Assembly (NCBI GenBank): GCA_009760855.2
Contig: WPIO01000005.1
Location: 8,280,001 to 8,344,000 of the forward strand
Source of the DNA: Cristatella mucedo
Lineage: Eukaryota; Bryozoa; Phylactolaemata; Cristatellidae
DNA length: 64,000 nucleotides
Direction: 5' to 3'
Both the position numbers and the translations under genes were made by a program. The notes under the pieces are model-generated. The model searched no databases. It was not told the origin of the DNA and worked only from the letters and a program-made list of their open reading frames with translations. The first letter of the stretch is position 1. Every line of letters begins with the position of its first letter. Of the stretch, positions 23,125-34,832 are shown one piece after another.

Positions 23125-24570
23125 ACACTATTAAATTTTGATTGTAATTCGTCAACACACGACCTACGTAGTCCTGCTTTCAACACTCACAGCAAAGCCG
23201 GAATTGTAGCAAGTTCACGATTATGCATTGCAGTATTCTGTTATTGCCTCAAATGTTTAGTGTGGTGCTCAAGTATCCGAGGAAATACATGGAATCTGAG
23301 GGCAACCGAGACTGTCATCCGCTGAAAGGGAGAAAACCATGCAAGCTTTTAGCCGAAATAGCACAAATCTGTGCAAAGACATCGTTATAAAACGGCCGAT
23401 CGTATAGTAAAAACCAGCTAGTGATACTATACTAACGATCTCTGTCCCTTTCAAAGCCTTAGCACCACGGCTGGCAGTAGCTGCAAGACTGCAGGTTGGG
23501 CTGCCCAGCTACTCTCAAAGCTAAGCAGGCGGTGCTATTTTGCAGCTTTCCTACTCGATTCAGTTCAGAAAAAGCTGAGCATGGCATACTGAATACAAAT
23601 CAAGATGCCCATGCTCTCATTTATCAGCAAATTGGAAACAACAAAACTTGTAAACCCAATGCCATAAAGATTGCATTACCACGTTCAGAACGTGCACAAC
23701 TGAAGGAATCTTTGGGGTATTGTTTCCAATAGCTGACTTATGACACCGGCTCCCATCTTGTAGCTCGCAATACAGAATACCTGCTGCAGGATTCAGCACA
23801 CTATCTGGGTCGCTGACTTTGGGCACCCTACCGCCGGGCTGAGATCCAGCAACGAGTGCTCAGGCCTCAGCATGCGCAGCCATGGCAATCACTGACCTAG
23901 ATAATCCTCGATTTCCTCACACGTGTTTAGTAGGGAATTTGAGTTTGGCTGTGGTTCAGAGTCCAGTAGTCCTTGCATTACTTTAGGGGGGCCATTTTAT
24001 TTTACCTTTACAAAAATTCGCAAGAAGCACCAATTCTGAGGTGCACATGAACTTGAGGCCAGCAATGTGATCAATCTGCAAAATAACCTCAGCCTAACCC
24101 ACGACAGGCTAATCGTGCTAAATCGTGACCATCAATTGCCACGAGAGCATAACGAATCGACTCATTTCGCAGGCCTTATGATGGTGGCCTTCTGAGCCAT
24201 TCAAAATTAACAACTTCGACCATTTGTATCGCTTAGCCAGGCAATGACAAGACACAAAGGCAGTGACACATTACTGTGATAAACATGCAAAGCAAATTAC
24301 TACTAGGCAAAAACCGAAAAAATGTAATCAACGATCCCCTGGCAACTACAGCACATACAGTACAAGAGAAAAAACTAGTAAGAATGTAACCAGAACAAGT
24401 ACGGTGTCATGTATAATGAGTGTATTTGGCTTTTCAGACAGACTAGCTACTAAATGGTCTAAAGCGGAATCGCACGGCAAGCTGTTCGGGCACAGCATTA
24501 TAGATAGCGCATGAGCTGACAGCAGCGTTTCGGCAAGAGGTTAAAGGTAGCACAAAAAGTTTAGAGGTGA
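23125..24570. other. No gene recognised
   Basis: No repeat family shared with the rest of the window, and no splice-linked coding chain was found on either strand. Confidence 0.4.
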
Positions 24571-24573
24571 GTG

Positions 24574-24632
24574 TATTACCCTGCTCCCCGAGGTTAACCG
24601 GTCATACCCTGCTCCTTGAGGTTAACCGATCA
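24574..24632. repeat. 29-bp tandem duplication
   Basis: TACCCTGCTCC(C/T)(C/T)GAGGTTAACCG(G/A)TCA occurs twice back to back. Confidence 0.85.
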
Positions 24633-26591
24633 CAGTAGTCAGTAGAGTAAGTATTCAAATATAACCAAGGCGTCGAGCAGCCGTACGGGCACATTGCGGC
24701 TAAGCTGGGATGTGGGCAGGGAGATAGACTGCTGCAGAGAGGACAGCGGTGAGCTCCACACTCCTCAGAGCTCCTCGCTCGGCGAGCCGCGCTCGGTGCA
24801 TCAGCGCTGGGCTAAGGCAAACCGCAAACTCCCCACCCTAAGGGGCAGTGGCCGCGTCACCGCGAGACAGCAATATGACGACGAGTCTGAGGCGGCCTTG
24901 CGAGGACTGCCTTGCTCTCGGCCGTCGCTGCTCACCGACGTAGATGCTCAAGAGTAACCAGGATGGGAACTACAAAAAGGCGCCGAGCTCTAGCCTCGAA
25001 GTCATGTATGTACCAGCGCCCCGAGAGCACGTGGTCAAGCGTGCAGGGTGTCACGCGCGACCCGGGCGCCAGCTGCTTACTTAAAATTAGGCAACCGCCG
25101 ACGATAGCCGCCAATGCTATAGCTGCTCGCACCTGCAAAGGCAAAGAAACGACAGTGTCAGTAGGAAGCAACCGCAGCACGGCCAACGGGAAAGCAGGCA
25201 AGAGCTAACAGGGCCAAGAGTTGGGTGCGGCCGTGAACGAAAGCAGTTCGGAAGAATCGAGGCACTGCAAGTAGCATGCAAACATACACATTGGTATATC
25301 ATGGAGCAAGCTGGGCGCGGAACCTTCAACCGGCTACTCATACCCACACCCACTCATCCCCACGGGTACTGGGTGCGTGTGGGTGACATCTGTGATCTTA
25401 TAGGTGGGCGTGAGTGGGTATTGGCCTGCTTTATAAAAATTCCACTCGAGAGTGCATTTAGGACTCAAATAAACCTCAAATCCTTTGGAGTCCGTGCATT
25501 TAGTTCGTATGCTCCTAAAGCCTGGCACTCCCTCCCGACTTGCGTCAGAACATCCCCTGACTTGACCACATTTAAAAAGAACTTGAAAACACATCTATTT
25601 AGGACAGCATTTAGTGGGTCCCTGTGATTCGTCCTTTATGTGCTTATGCGTGCTGACACTGTGCATGCTGCCACTAACCACATTTGCATGCTGACCCTGT
25701 GCATGTCACCCCTAACCATGTTATTCATGTTGTTTGTTTATCAAGCATGATATCACTCACCATTCAATAGCATTTGCTTTGCAGCAAATGTAAAGCGCCT
25801 AGAAAGAGATTTGAGTTCTCTGACGGCGCTTTATCAAGTGCATTATTATTATTATTATTATAATTATTAGGAGTTCAAAAGCCCGAGTCTGCCTGCAGTT
25901 CTTGTGGGCAGACTCGGCCCATTGTGATGCTCGCTGCCCGGTCGATGGTCTGCATGGCTGGCACGGCCAGGGCAAAGTCGGAGGATAACTTTGCCGAAGC
26001 CGGTAACACGGTGACGAAGAAGCGATGCGACCTGGAGCCCAGGTCGTCAAATATCTGTCATTTTTGAGTTCCAATCGCGATATTTGCAAATACAAGGCAT
26101 TTCTGTTTGCCGTCCAGTGGCATAGGTATGGGCGGTCCGGCGACCGAACTTACAGCGATGATGGGTGGGCAGGACCAGCACGCTTTAGCAACGGTTGCCC
26201 GTGGGTACCGGCCCAAATGGCAATTGAGCTCGCTGAAGCTGAGGCAAAGCCAGGCTGTGCCTGCAATCGGGTTTCAATAGCTAGGTTGCTTTCCCCAGCC
26301 AAGCACTGCTCTACCTCGCTCGGGGGGGGGGGAGCTGGGTGGGGACAAGAGAGAAGGGGAAGTGGGAGAGGAGAAGAGAGGGAAGGCTCGGCTGCTTTCC
26401 CCAGCCGAGCGCTGCTCTACCTCATACTCCCTTTACAGCATATGCAATGTGCCTAGAAAGAGATGAACTTCTCTGAGGGTGCTATACAAATGCATTATTA
26501 TTCTTAATATCTCGCTCGGGGTAGGCACCAGTGCCGGACTCTCAGTCAGCAGCTCTTGTGTCCAGACTAGTTAAACACAGCCGCGCTGCCC

Positions 26592-26672
<81 letters not shown>

Positions 26673-27990
26673 AGTACCTACTCAGAAAAGCAGCCGATAT
26701 TTGAGTATACTTCGAGGATAGGTGTATATGGATGCCTCTGGTCCTCGCAGCACGGACATTTTTGTGTGCTGCGAAGGCTCGCACGAACCACCAACCTAAC
26801 TGGAGCCTGCCGACCGAGGACGATGGGTTCTTTCAGTCGGGCCCGACCGAATCATTGGAGCCCAGAAGAATTATGTTTGCACTTGCACAGAAGGATTCAG
26901 GTTCGACGAATTACAACAATCCACCACAATCCACTCTAATTAGGTTAACATCGACCAGACGTTAGCATTGCCAAGCTCAGATTGTGCTGATATTGTGGTA
27001 CACGTTCGATTTCATCTATCCACCAAATTTCATGTCGCTTCGGCACTAGCACTTGGAAATAAGCTTTGACGCCGAAAAGTCGAACGAACCAGTCCCACGA
27101 ATCGTCCTTTGTGTGCTTGTATGTTCTGAAACTATGCAAGTCATGACTAACCAGTTGACACGCTGTCTATGCAGCATATGTTAAGTGCATAGAAAGCGAT
27201 TTGGTTCCATTGGAGTGCTACATAAAAGCTTAGTAATTATTATCCAGCATTGTTACATGGCATGATGCCACTAAAAGGCCATATAAGTCTCCGACACAGT
27301 GTAGACGTCACGTGTATCCACGTGCATGTATCCAACACAAACATGTGTGCCTGCCGGCCATGCAGGCCTGCCTGCCCTCCACAGACAGCAGCATGGCATT
27401 AAAGCTCCATTGGCTAGCCGGCTGGTCGACATTAAAATAGAAGCCGCATGATTGCTGACTACAGATCTTACAAGCTCCCTGGTTTGGTCTAGGCTGGTCT
27501 ACTGCAATTCAGTTTTGGTTGGCTTACCTAATAAAAAAGCCACTCTGCACCTGGGGCTAGATATGGCTGAAAGGTTAGTCAAAACATCCTAGAGGCTCAG
27601 CCATGGGTTTCCTTTGCCGAAGGAGCTGGGATAGCTCCTGGCCAACCGCGAATACAGTCTGCCACCGGTTTAAAATGCAATAGCTGCAAAACTTGCTTCC
27701 CTTGGCACTTTTCATTTATGCCACAGGCTTTCAACTTTCTTCTTTACACACGCAAGATCACACAAACACTGGAACTACTCATGCGAAATAAAGCGCAGCC
27801 TCGAGTCGATAGCTAAATTTGGCCAGACGCCTGATCGGTCGGCTCGGCTGAGTGCCACAGCCAAAGGAGGAGGCACAGTGCGCTTGCTCTCTGTAGCACT
27901 TGCCGCATTACTCTCCCTGTACCTCCTCCTCATCGTCAGTGGCAAGAGCAAAGCAGCATTCTCTGCTCTCGTGCACAACTAAGCGTTAGA

Positions 27991-28024
<34 letters not shown>

Positions 28025-28433
28025 AGCTACCGTCCAGGTGGATGGCTGGCTGGCTAGAGCACAGCCACGTAAACAGCAGCTCCGAACCCAACGTTAACGA
28101 CGTCACACTCGAGCGAGGCCACCCCCAAAGAAGCAGAGCCTGTCGAGGCTCCAACCTCCGCTCTGCCTGCCGCGAAGCTTCGGCTTTGTACGCAGCAGTG
28201 CATGCACAGAGTGAGTGCGCTGCTGCTGCGTACAAGCCCGAGCCGAGAGCGCCGCCATACCCGGACTCGCTGATGCCACTTCTTCTGCTTCTTGGTGATG
28301 AGAGACAGCACCGACTCGCTGCGCTGCAGCGCGAGCATCGACAGGTGCGGCGTTGCCACCACTCGGCCGCCGTCTTTCGACGAAAGCTGATGGCCAGTCG
28401 GGCTCACGTCAGCCGAGCCTTGGGCAGTGGCAG
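24608..28433 (-). CDS. Candidate gene: single-pass (type II-like) membrane protein, partial
   Basis: Four putative exons on the - strand that join in phase. Exon a is 28433-28261 (acceptor CATCCTGCCTTCCTCAG, donor CGG|GTATGG): hydrophilic, with HQLSSKDGGRVVATPHLSML and SLITKKQKKWHQRVR. Exon b is 25132-25081 (branch-like CTACTGAC, acceptor TTTGCCTTTGCAG, donor A|GTAAGC). Exon c is 24969-24936 (acceptor CCTTTTTGTAG, donor CG|GTGAGC). Exon d starts at 24731 (acceptor TGTCCTCTCTGCAG). Exons b+c spell RAAIALAAIVGGCLILIPI followed by LVTLEHLR, a good transmembrane helix preceded by basic residues, so the N-terminus should be cytosolic. Exon d has Cys residues (SLSPCPHPS, MCPYGCSTPW). Intron b/c is 111 bp, the size of the short NUP214 introns. 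I do not recognise the protein; the 5' end and 3' end are unknown. Confidence 0.42.
25440..25869 (+). mobile_element. LINE-A 3' end
   Basis: Codes SFGVRAFSSYAPKAWHSLPT and TFKKNLKTHLFRTAFSG, followed by the 3' UTR (GTAAAGCGCCTAGAAAGAGA) and an (ATT)n tail. Confidence 0.87.
25870..26424. other. No gene recognised
   Basis: Contains a G10 run near 26320 and purine-rich GGGAGAGGAGAAGAG sequence; no coding chain or shared repeat. Confidence 0.4.
26425..26505 (+). mobile_element. LINE-A 3' tail
   Basis: ACAGCATATGCAATGTGCCT, AGAAAGAGATGAACTTCTCT, GAGGGTGCTATACAAATGCA and an ATTATTATTCTT tail. Confidence 0.75.
26598..26670. repeat. (CA)n microsatellite
   Basis: About 73 bp of uninterrupted AC/CA dinucleotides. 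Confidence 0.95.
27120..27243 (+). mobile_element. LINE-A 3' tail, diverged
   Basis: TATGCAGCATATGTTAAGTG, CATAGAAAGCGATTTGGTTC and a TAATTATTAT end fit the LINE-A terminus. Confidence 0.6.
27450..27670 (+). mobile_element. LINE-B internal fragment
   Basis: GGCTGGTCTACTGCAATTC, GGTTGGCTTACC, AAGCCACTCTGCACCTGGGG and GAAGGAGCTGGGATAGCTCC parallel 22585-22760 of the large LINE-B copy. Confidence 0.65.
27987..28025. repeat. (AGC)n trinucleotide repeat
   Basis: CAGCAGCAG-type run with one interruption (AGCAGTAGC). Confidence 0.9.
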
Positions 28434-28796
28434 CTGAGGAAGGCAGGATGACAGCGGCTGCCTTAGCCGGAGGCTTCGGTCAGCCCCCTTCGACTAAGCC
28501 AGCGCAGCATGCAGGAAAAGGGTCCTATCTGTCTCGTACGCACTTGCATAAGTAACTCGAAAGCAGGCTGCTCCCATGCAACTTTGGATGGGCTGCTTCG
28601 GCGGGGGAAGCGGTGCCATGCAAGAAAAGACTAGAATGCTAAATGAGGCTTAGCCAAAAGCCAGAGTTGCTCTAATGCGGCGGCAAAGCGCTTGCACCTC
28701 GCACTACAACTTTTGATGACAAAGGTAAGGCAACGTCAACATGGGTCTCCAGAGTTGAGCATGGTCCTGCGAAAGTGAGCAAGCATTGTGCACTAA

Positions 28797-28945
28797 TTTG
28801 GTCCAGTGGTTAAGGTGCTCACCCCATGACCAAGGTCTAGCCGAAGTCGTGGGCTCGAGTGCCCTGGCATGTGTGAAGCGCCTGAATAGAGATTAAGCTC
28901 TCTTGGAGCGCTATACAAATGAATTATATGTATATATATTTATGT
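28797..28945 (+). mobile_element. SINE-1, full length
   Basis: TTGGTCCAGTGGTTAAGGTG, CCATGACCAAGGTCTAGCC, GTCGTGGGCTCGAGTGCCC, GAAGCGCCTGAATAGAGATT, ACAAATGAATTATATGTATA. Confidence 0.87.
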
Positions 28946-30843
28946 ATTGTAACAGCGAGACCCATACCAACTCTGCAGCTTCGTTAGTGATATTAGCTGA
29001 GAAGGCAGTAACATGACTTTACATGAGCATACAGCTATCGGTCTCATGCAGAGGTGTTGTAGCGCTCACCAAAAACCGAAAGTAAACATGCTCAATGTAT
29101 GAACATGTTCAAGTGCTAAGGAGGCTGTGCGTGCATTTATTGCGCATGGCTTACGTCCTCGTCACCCAAATGCCAAAACGACGGTTCTAGTTTTGATACT
29201 ATAGGCGAAGTTAAAGTAAGAACAGGGGAAAGGTAAAGAGCAGCCAAGTTAACAACCCCACCCGTATGCAGCGGCAGAAGACCTCTGCAGCTCTCAATCC
29301 AGTTGTAGCACGGTAAAAAAAAATTAACTGCTGCACGACTCGAACCCAAACCTGGGTATTACAGCCAAGCACCTTAACCCTGGGCCAGGACAAAGAGGAT
29401 GTAAATTGTGATAGCAGTGAGGAGGCACATTGTGGCAGCACCAGTGGCAAGGACTTGTAAAACAATTGGTCAGCGACTGCATATGCATAGAGTAAAGAAA
29501 TAATATAATACATATAACAAGTGCACAATTACAAATCAATTAACATCGACCGGCATCCACAATCTGTGTGCAAACACCATCATCGAAGTGCCTGCAAACG
29601 ACCTATAGCAAGCATGTGCTTGAATGGGCTAAACACAGCAACACGAAACTCTGCCGGCTCTGGACCGTCTCATGCCCATTTCTGCAAAGCGGATCCACGT
29701 GCACACCCTGGCCAGACAAAATTCTCCTAGGTGGGTTCATTCCCAAGAGGACTGTCGTTACAGCAGGGGAACTTTAGAAACAGTCAAAGGGAGACCGTGG
29801 AGGTGTCGATCACCTTGGCTTGCAAAAGGACCGAAGAAAGAGGTGGAGACTGTGCGGTCCCTGTACATACTCGAGCGATTATGACAAGTAGCAGCCCCAG
29901 TCGAAGCACGAGGTGTGCCATGTTCGGCTGAGCAGGGCACCGGGTTTGTGCAAAGGCAGGGGGCATTCCTCTTGGCCGATAGGCTGTGTCACCCATGCCC
30001 ATTGCTCTGTACGTCAGGACGTCGTCAGAGAAGCCAGTCGCGTGGTCTTGTCACTAAAAGGCAGGACTATCCGGGCTTGGCCCACCCACATGCACAAGTC
30101 CCAGGACGTCAGTGGAGTTTTGTGCAGGTAGTGGTGAAGGGCTAGTACTGCCTTTGCCAATGGCCGACTGCAAAAGACCGGGACCATGGGGCTGCCGCGG
30201 CCAATTTTCGGAGGCGGTCATTTCAGACGGATGGGATTAACACAGCATAGAACAATTAGTTATTCCTCAAGATCAGTTTTACATATTTTCTTAAATAGCT
30301 ATACATTTACCTGTGCAAGATTTACGCCTACTTTCATTTTGCTGTCTGTGAGTAGTCTGTCACCTATTGCCTATATTCCTTTCACATGCATCTTTATCAC
30401 AAAAAGTTATATATTTCGACCCCCCCCCCCCATAAATCGACTGAAAGCCAACGCAGTCCTTGAAGCAAAAGTGACACGTGACTGAACTTGGATTTGAACT
30501 ATGTACAGGACAGACAACAGGCCAGTGTCCGTTGCCAAAATTCGTAATCCCAAATTGGCTGGACGCTTTGCAAATTTTACAAACCATTTCAACTTATACA
30601 AAAATTTTGTCGCATGCGACAAGATTTTTGTAAAAAAAAAAGTGAGTTGTAAAACTGGCATGGCTCCTCCTCTAGTGGCACTCCGCAGTGGCCGAGGCTA
30701 TCAAGGTGCTGAGATTAGAAAGAATGAGACACAACGACACGAAAGAGGCACTCACTCATTTACTCTTTGGAGTGGATTTCGCTGGGGCTCCAAAGAGAAA
30801 GATGCTGGCATTTAACGGCAAGTGACAACGATGAAGTTTCAAG
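28946..30843. other. No gene recognised; one tRNA-like fragment near 29335-29395
   Basis: At 29335-29395 the reverse strand has a GGTTAAGG/GGGTTCGAG pair resembling a decayed SINE head. Otherwise I see no shared repeat and no coding chain. A C13 run lies at 30420. Confidence 0.4.
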
Positions 30844-30845
30844 TA

Positions 30846-31125
30846 CAGCCAGTCCCCCATCCCCGACTTACAAATTTGATAAGGACCGGCAAACCTGTCG
30901 TAAGTCAAATTTTCGTAAGTCGAGAATGATACATGATATGTTCTGACGCTGTCAGTCATCGTTCCTCCCTACTGTTTGTGACGTTTTCAAATCAATTGAC
31001 CGCATGCAAATATTGAAGGTTTTCTTGGATAAATACTGATTTTCACCTGTGTTTTCGTGACCGTGGCTGAGTTCCTATCTCCGAATTTTCGTAAGTCAAA
31101 CCGTCGTAAGTCAGGGGGCTGACTG
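30846..31125. mobile_element. Non-autonomous mariner-type MITE, 280 bp, TA target site
   Basis: Left end CAGCCAGTCCCCCATCCCCG then ACTTAC; right end in reverse CAGTCAGCCCCCTGACTTAC. Just inside, TCGTAAGTCAAATTTTCGTA is mirrored by TTTCGTAAGTCAAACCGTCG. Both ends are flanked by TA (30844-30845 and 31126-31127). It has no ORF. TIRs beginning CAGT-like with a TA duplication point to the Tc1/mariner/pogo superfamily. Confidence 0.85.
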
Positions 31126-31129
31126 TATA

Positions 31130-32735
31130 AACTACATGAAATTTGTACACTGGAATGCACAGCAGGATCGTGCATCTGGCTCGTTATCAGATGCAGTAGC
31201 TGCACACTGCAGCATACTCGAATGTCGGAACACTTGCTTTTTTTTGGTCATTACACATCAGTCATTAAGGGAGAGTGTTTACAAATTACGCTAGGTGCTA
31301 CAGTAATTCACTCTAATTTCATTCTGCCATGCTCATGCACGGCAGGTGACAGCTGCTGCCTGATAGCTGATCACATACGCTCGGAAGCTCTGGGCATAGA
31401 TTGTATGTATGCAATAGTGAGGCCGAGAAAAAAATTGTGGGGAAACTTCAGCACTGTAACAAATTTCGGGTCTGTGTGTCCGCTGACCTGGTAGTAAGTC
31501 AAGCCTACCTGGTGAGCCCGGCCCAACATTGGACAATGAGTCCACGCCACGACCTTGGCCGTGAAGTGCCCGAACCTTAACTTCATGTCTCTTTCTGTTT
31601 TTGACCTAGCCACAAGTGAGACATTCACTGAGCTTTGACAGCAAGAAGCTCCCGGGCTTCTTTTGCAGTGCGTTCATTTCACAGAGGTTTTTCGTATGTG
31701 CTATTTCTGTGAGTTTCGGCAGTATGACACACAGCGACTTCCTCAGTTGCTTGTTTTTCATTGCTTTCTGCAATAGGTACGGTTATTTTACGCTCTCTGT
31801 ACTCCTTTTGGTTCCCGATTAATCGCTGTGAAAAGTCACTGGTCAAGAATGGCAAGAGGAAACTGCAGGTTTTATAAGGAAATCGGCCAGTACTAGTGAA
31901 AAATCACGAAAACTAACTTTGCCTAGTGAACATGCCTCATTCAGAATGTCCGCCCCCGAGAATAATCCCGAACAGATCATACTTATGAGCGTTCATCTCT
32001 TATCAAAGGCAGGCGCACCACAACTTCTGGTCGGTCACACCCACTCTACAACAGGTCCACTAACTCGGCTGTTCCAAGGGGAGCACTAGTCGTCACTTCA
32101 GGGGACAGATAAGGGAGAGCTCAGCTGCTGGAATGCCACTGCAACACTTTAAAGAACCTACTTAAGCTCATACTCCGGTGAACTTACAGTACTTTAACGT
32201 AAAATCTCCAGTGTCAGAGTGCAAGATGCAGCTGAAAATGCCAATTAGCAAATTATCTCTCCCTTTTTGACACTCAGCATTGCTCTACCCTCGTTGTACG
32301 ACTTTAAATACATCACGAAGAAGTCAATGTGAATGTGACGTCAGTGACTGCTACTTACAAGATAACTAAAGCACTAACAAACCTAGCAAATTATATAGGT
32401 TGAAATTTTTTAAATAGTTGAAATTTATACTTTATTTTATCTATTAATATTGAATAATCTGTTGCAATTTTTGATATTATTGAATTCACTAATCCATGCT
32501 CCCAAGTTTAGAACAATCTTTATTTACTTAATAATCCTTAAACATTTCACCAAGAGTGGTTATTTCAGTGACTTGTCACCACTTAATTTAGCAGGAAAGG
32601 GGTGTCAACATCAGGGTGCATCAGTTGAGGTACGCCTGACATCCGACTACATTAAACTTGCAGAGGGTTGGGCACGGATCACATGGTAGGGCAAATGGCC
32701 TGCTATGGCATCACCATTCTGAACTATATACATAC
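31130..32735. other. No gene recognised
   Basis: AT-leaning sequence with short open frames only; no shared repeat family was identified. Confidence 0.4.
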
Positions 32736-32737
32736 AT

Positions 32738-32926
<189 letters not shown>

Positions 32927-33117
32927 GAATGAGAGCTTACTGCCTGTGGACTTGCCATCTTGCCGTGTGAAAGAAGAACGACTTTCTTGCTTTAATTAGT
33001 AGATATATCTATATATTGATATTTTTTTAACTAGTATATATACATTAGCCACCCTGCCGGAGTTGAGGGTGCTACCCGGACCTCCCGTTTCAGGAATAGG
33101 GACCATATGGCTTCCGA

Positions 33118-33145
33118 TATATATATATATATATATATATATATC
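33118..33145. repeat. (TA)n microsatellite
   Basis: About 28 bp of alternating AT. Confidence 0.95.
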
Positions 33146-33284
33146 TTTTTATTATACACTGTTATACCTATTACAATGGACAGTTGGCTCACATTTGAAT
33201 GCACTCAAAAGGGGCTTCGGGTCAATGCTGACTAAGGGAAGCCATGAGATGCAACAAAGTGCCCAGAACCTTAGGTACCTAAAG

Positions 33285-33450
33285 CAGGTGTTGGCCTATC
33301 GGTAAAGAAGGGTGAAAGCACTTGACAATCAAGACCATGGGTTCGAGCCCAGCACAAGGTGATTTTGTATTGCCTGCTGCAAGCAGTGCAACAGCCTTTA
33401 AGTCTCTTTTGCCACCATATATAAATGAAACTGTTATACCATCTGCTCAA
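33285..33450 (+). mobile_element. SINE-2 copy, diverged
   Basis: TTGGCCTATCGGTAAAGAAG (box A-like), GGGTTCGAGCCC (box B-like), TATTGCCTGCTGCAAGCAGT and ATATATAAATGAAACTGTTA. Confidence 0.7.
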
Positions 33451-34319
33451 TTTCACCCCAAGGCTGCCAATGGCCGACCCTGCTGGAGGGCTGTATCAAT
33501 CGGCCTGATTCCTGGCCTCTTCCGGATCGTTCTAAAGGTCGGCAGCAGCCATTTAACTCTCTCCAAGGCCACGTCGTTCGGTCAAACACTAGAAGCTCCA
33601 GTCACTGGTACAGAGGCAACCGTTATTATCGATTCAAAGTTGGCAGGCAGCTGCCTCCGGAGGCCATTAGCAAAGTACACACACAAGCCGGCACACCGCA
33701 GACAGGCAATCGATGCAGTGGAATACCAACCTGAAGCACTGGCAAATGCAAGCTTCTCCATTCCAGGCCGACCAACTGTCAGATCTGCAGGTGCCGGCAC
33801 TCTGGAGAACAAGGAATGCAAGATGCATGCACTCAGCAACTAGGCAAACGGTCAGACTACCACAAAAATAGACGCCCCAATATAGCACCACACAGCATGT
33901 GCAGGCAGTGTGCGGCTGCACTTAAGCTTAAGCTCCGGTAATCATCAGCCCCCAGCAGTTCAGGCTTCTAGCTTCTTATGGAGGAGAAGTCGGCTCAGCC
34001 GAGAAAGCTGCCTATCGGGCAATTGAAGGCCCAGCAAAGCAGCAACAGGCAGCAAGTTAGAGGACCGGCAGCCTAATGAGATGCTGCCAGAGCAGAGGGA
34101 TTGCTGGCACTGTCAAGCAAAGTGACAGAAATGGGGAGGCATGCTGCCGGCACCAGCTCTATGTAGCCTGAGCGCCATCTGGCTATCTTTGTCGGCAACT
34201 CAAAGGGACTGTGAAAGTAAAATGGGCATCACGATCGAGAGCCATTTACAGCCGGTTTTTTCCAGAGAGGTCTTAGCCTAAACGGCTTTTGGTTTGCACA
34301 GGTGGCCAACAGATTTATC

Positions 34320-34592
34320 TCATGCAACACTGAACAAGTGAGAAGCAGAGCTGAGTCCGGAGGACAGTACATAAATATTGAAGCGGCACAAGGCAGTCAG
34401 AAGGAAAGTGTCCGAGTCGGCAACTGAAGAGAAAATACCGTCGTTGTGCCAGCAAGGATCGTGACAATGTGTTTCACGGTCTAGGACTTGTATCAGTGCT
34501 CCGGTGAAGCTTTCACCGGCTGACAGCCTAGGCTGTTGAAATCGATCAACGACAAAACTAAAGTATACCGGGAACCACTGTCCAGAGTCCAT
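34320..34592 (-). CDS. Unrecognised gene, terminal exon
   Basis: Acceptor TTCTGTTCACTGTCCAG, phase 0, 90 codons then TGA. It encodes MDSGQWFPVYFSFVVDRFQQ, SAGESFTGALIQVLDRETHC and DTFLLTALCRFNIYVLSSGL. No clear AATAAA was seen downstream, so the polyadenylation site is not placed. Confidence 0.6.
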   Translation of the reverse strand: MDSGQWFPVYFSFVVDRFQQPRLSAGESFTGALIQVLDRETHCHDPCWHNDGIFSSVADSDTFLLTALCRFNIYVLSSGLSSASHLFSVA

Positions 34593-34759
34593 CTGGACAG
34601 TGAACAGAAGTCGAAGCATTATAAATGAAAACAGGCATATGTGAGAACTGGTTGGCTAGCTGGACTGATGATTGACCTCAGGAGCAGAACCAGAAACTCA
34701 TTGCAGAAGGGCACACTACATGACCCTACAAACAGACCAATCATTCAGTATCCAAGGGT

Positions 34760-34832
<73 letters not shown>

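Noticed and set aside
29335-29395. Possible tRNA gene on the - strand
   Set aside because: Box A and B resemble the SINE heads, but no cloverleaf could be drawn; treated as a decayed SINE fragment.
33582-33921. - strand frames with a good acceptor (CCTTGTTCTCCAG) and Cys-rich text
   Set aside because: They lie beyond the stop codon of the unrecognised gene, and no phase chain was found.
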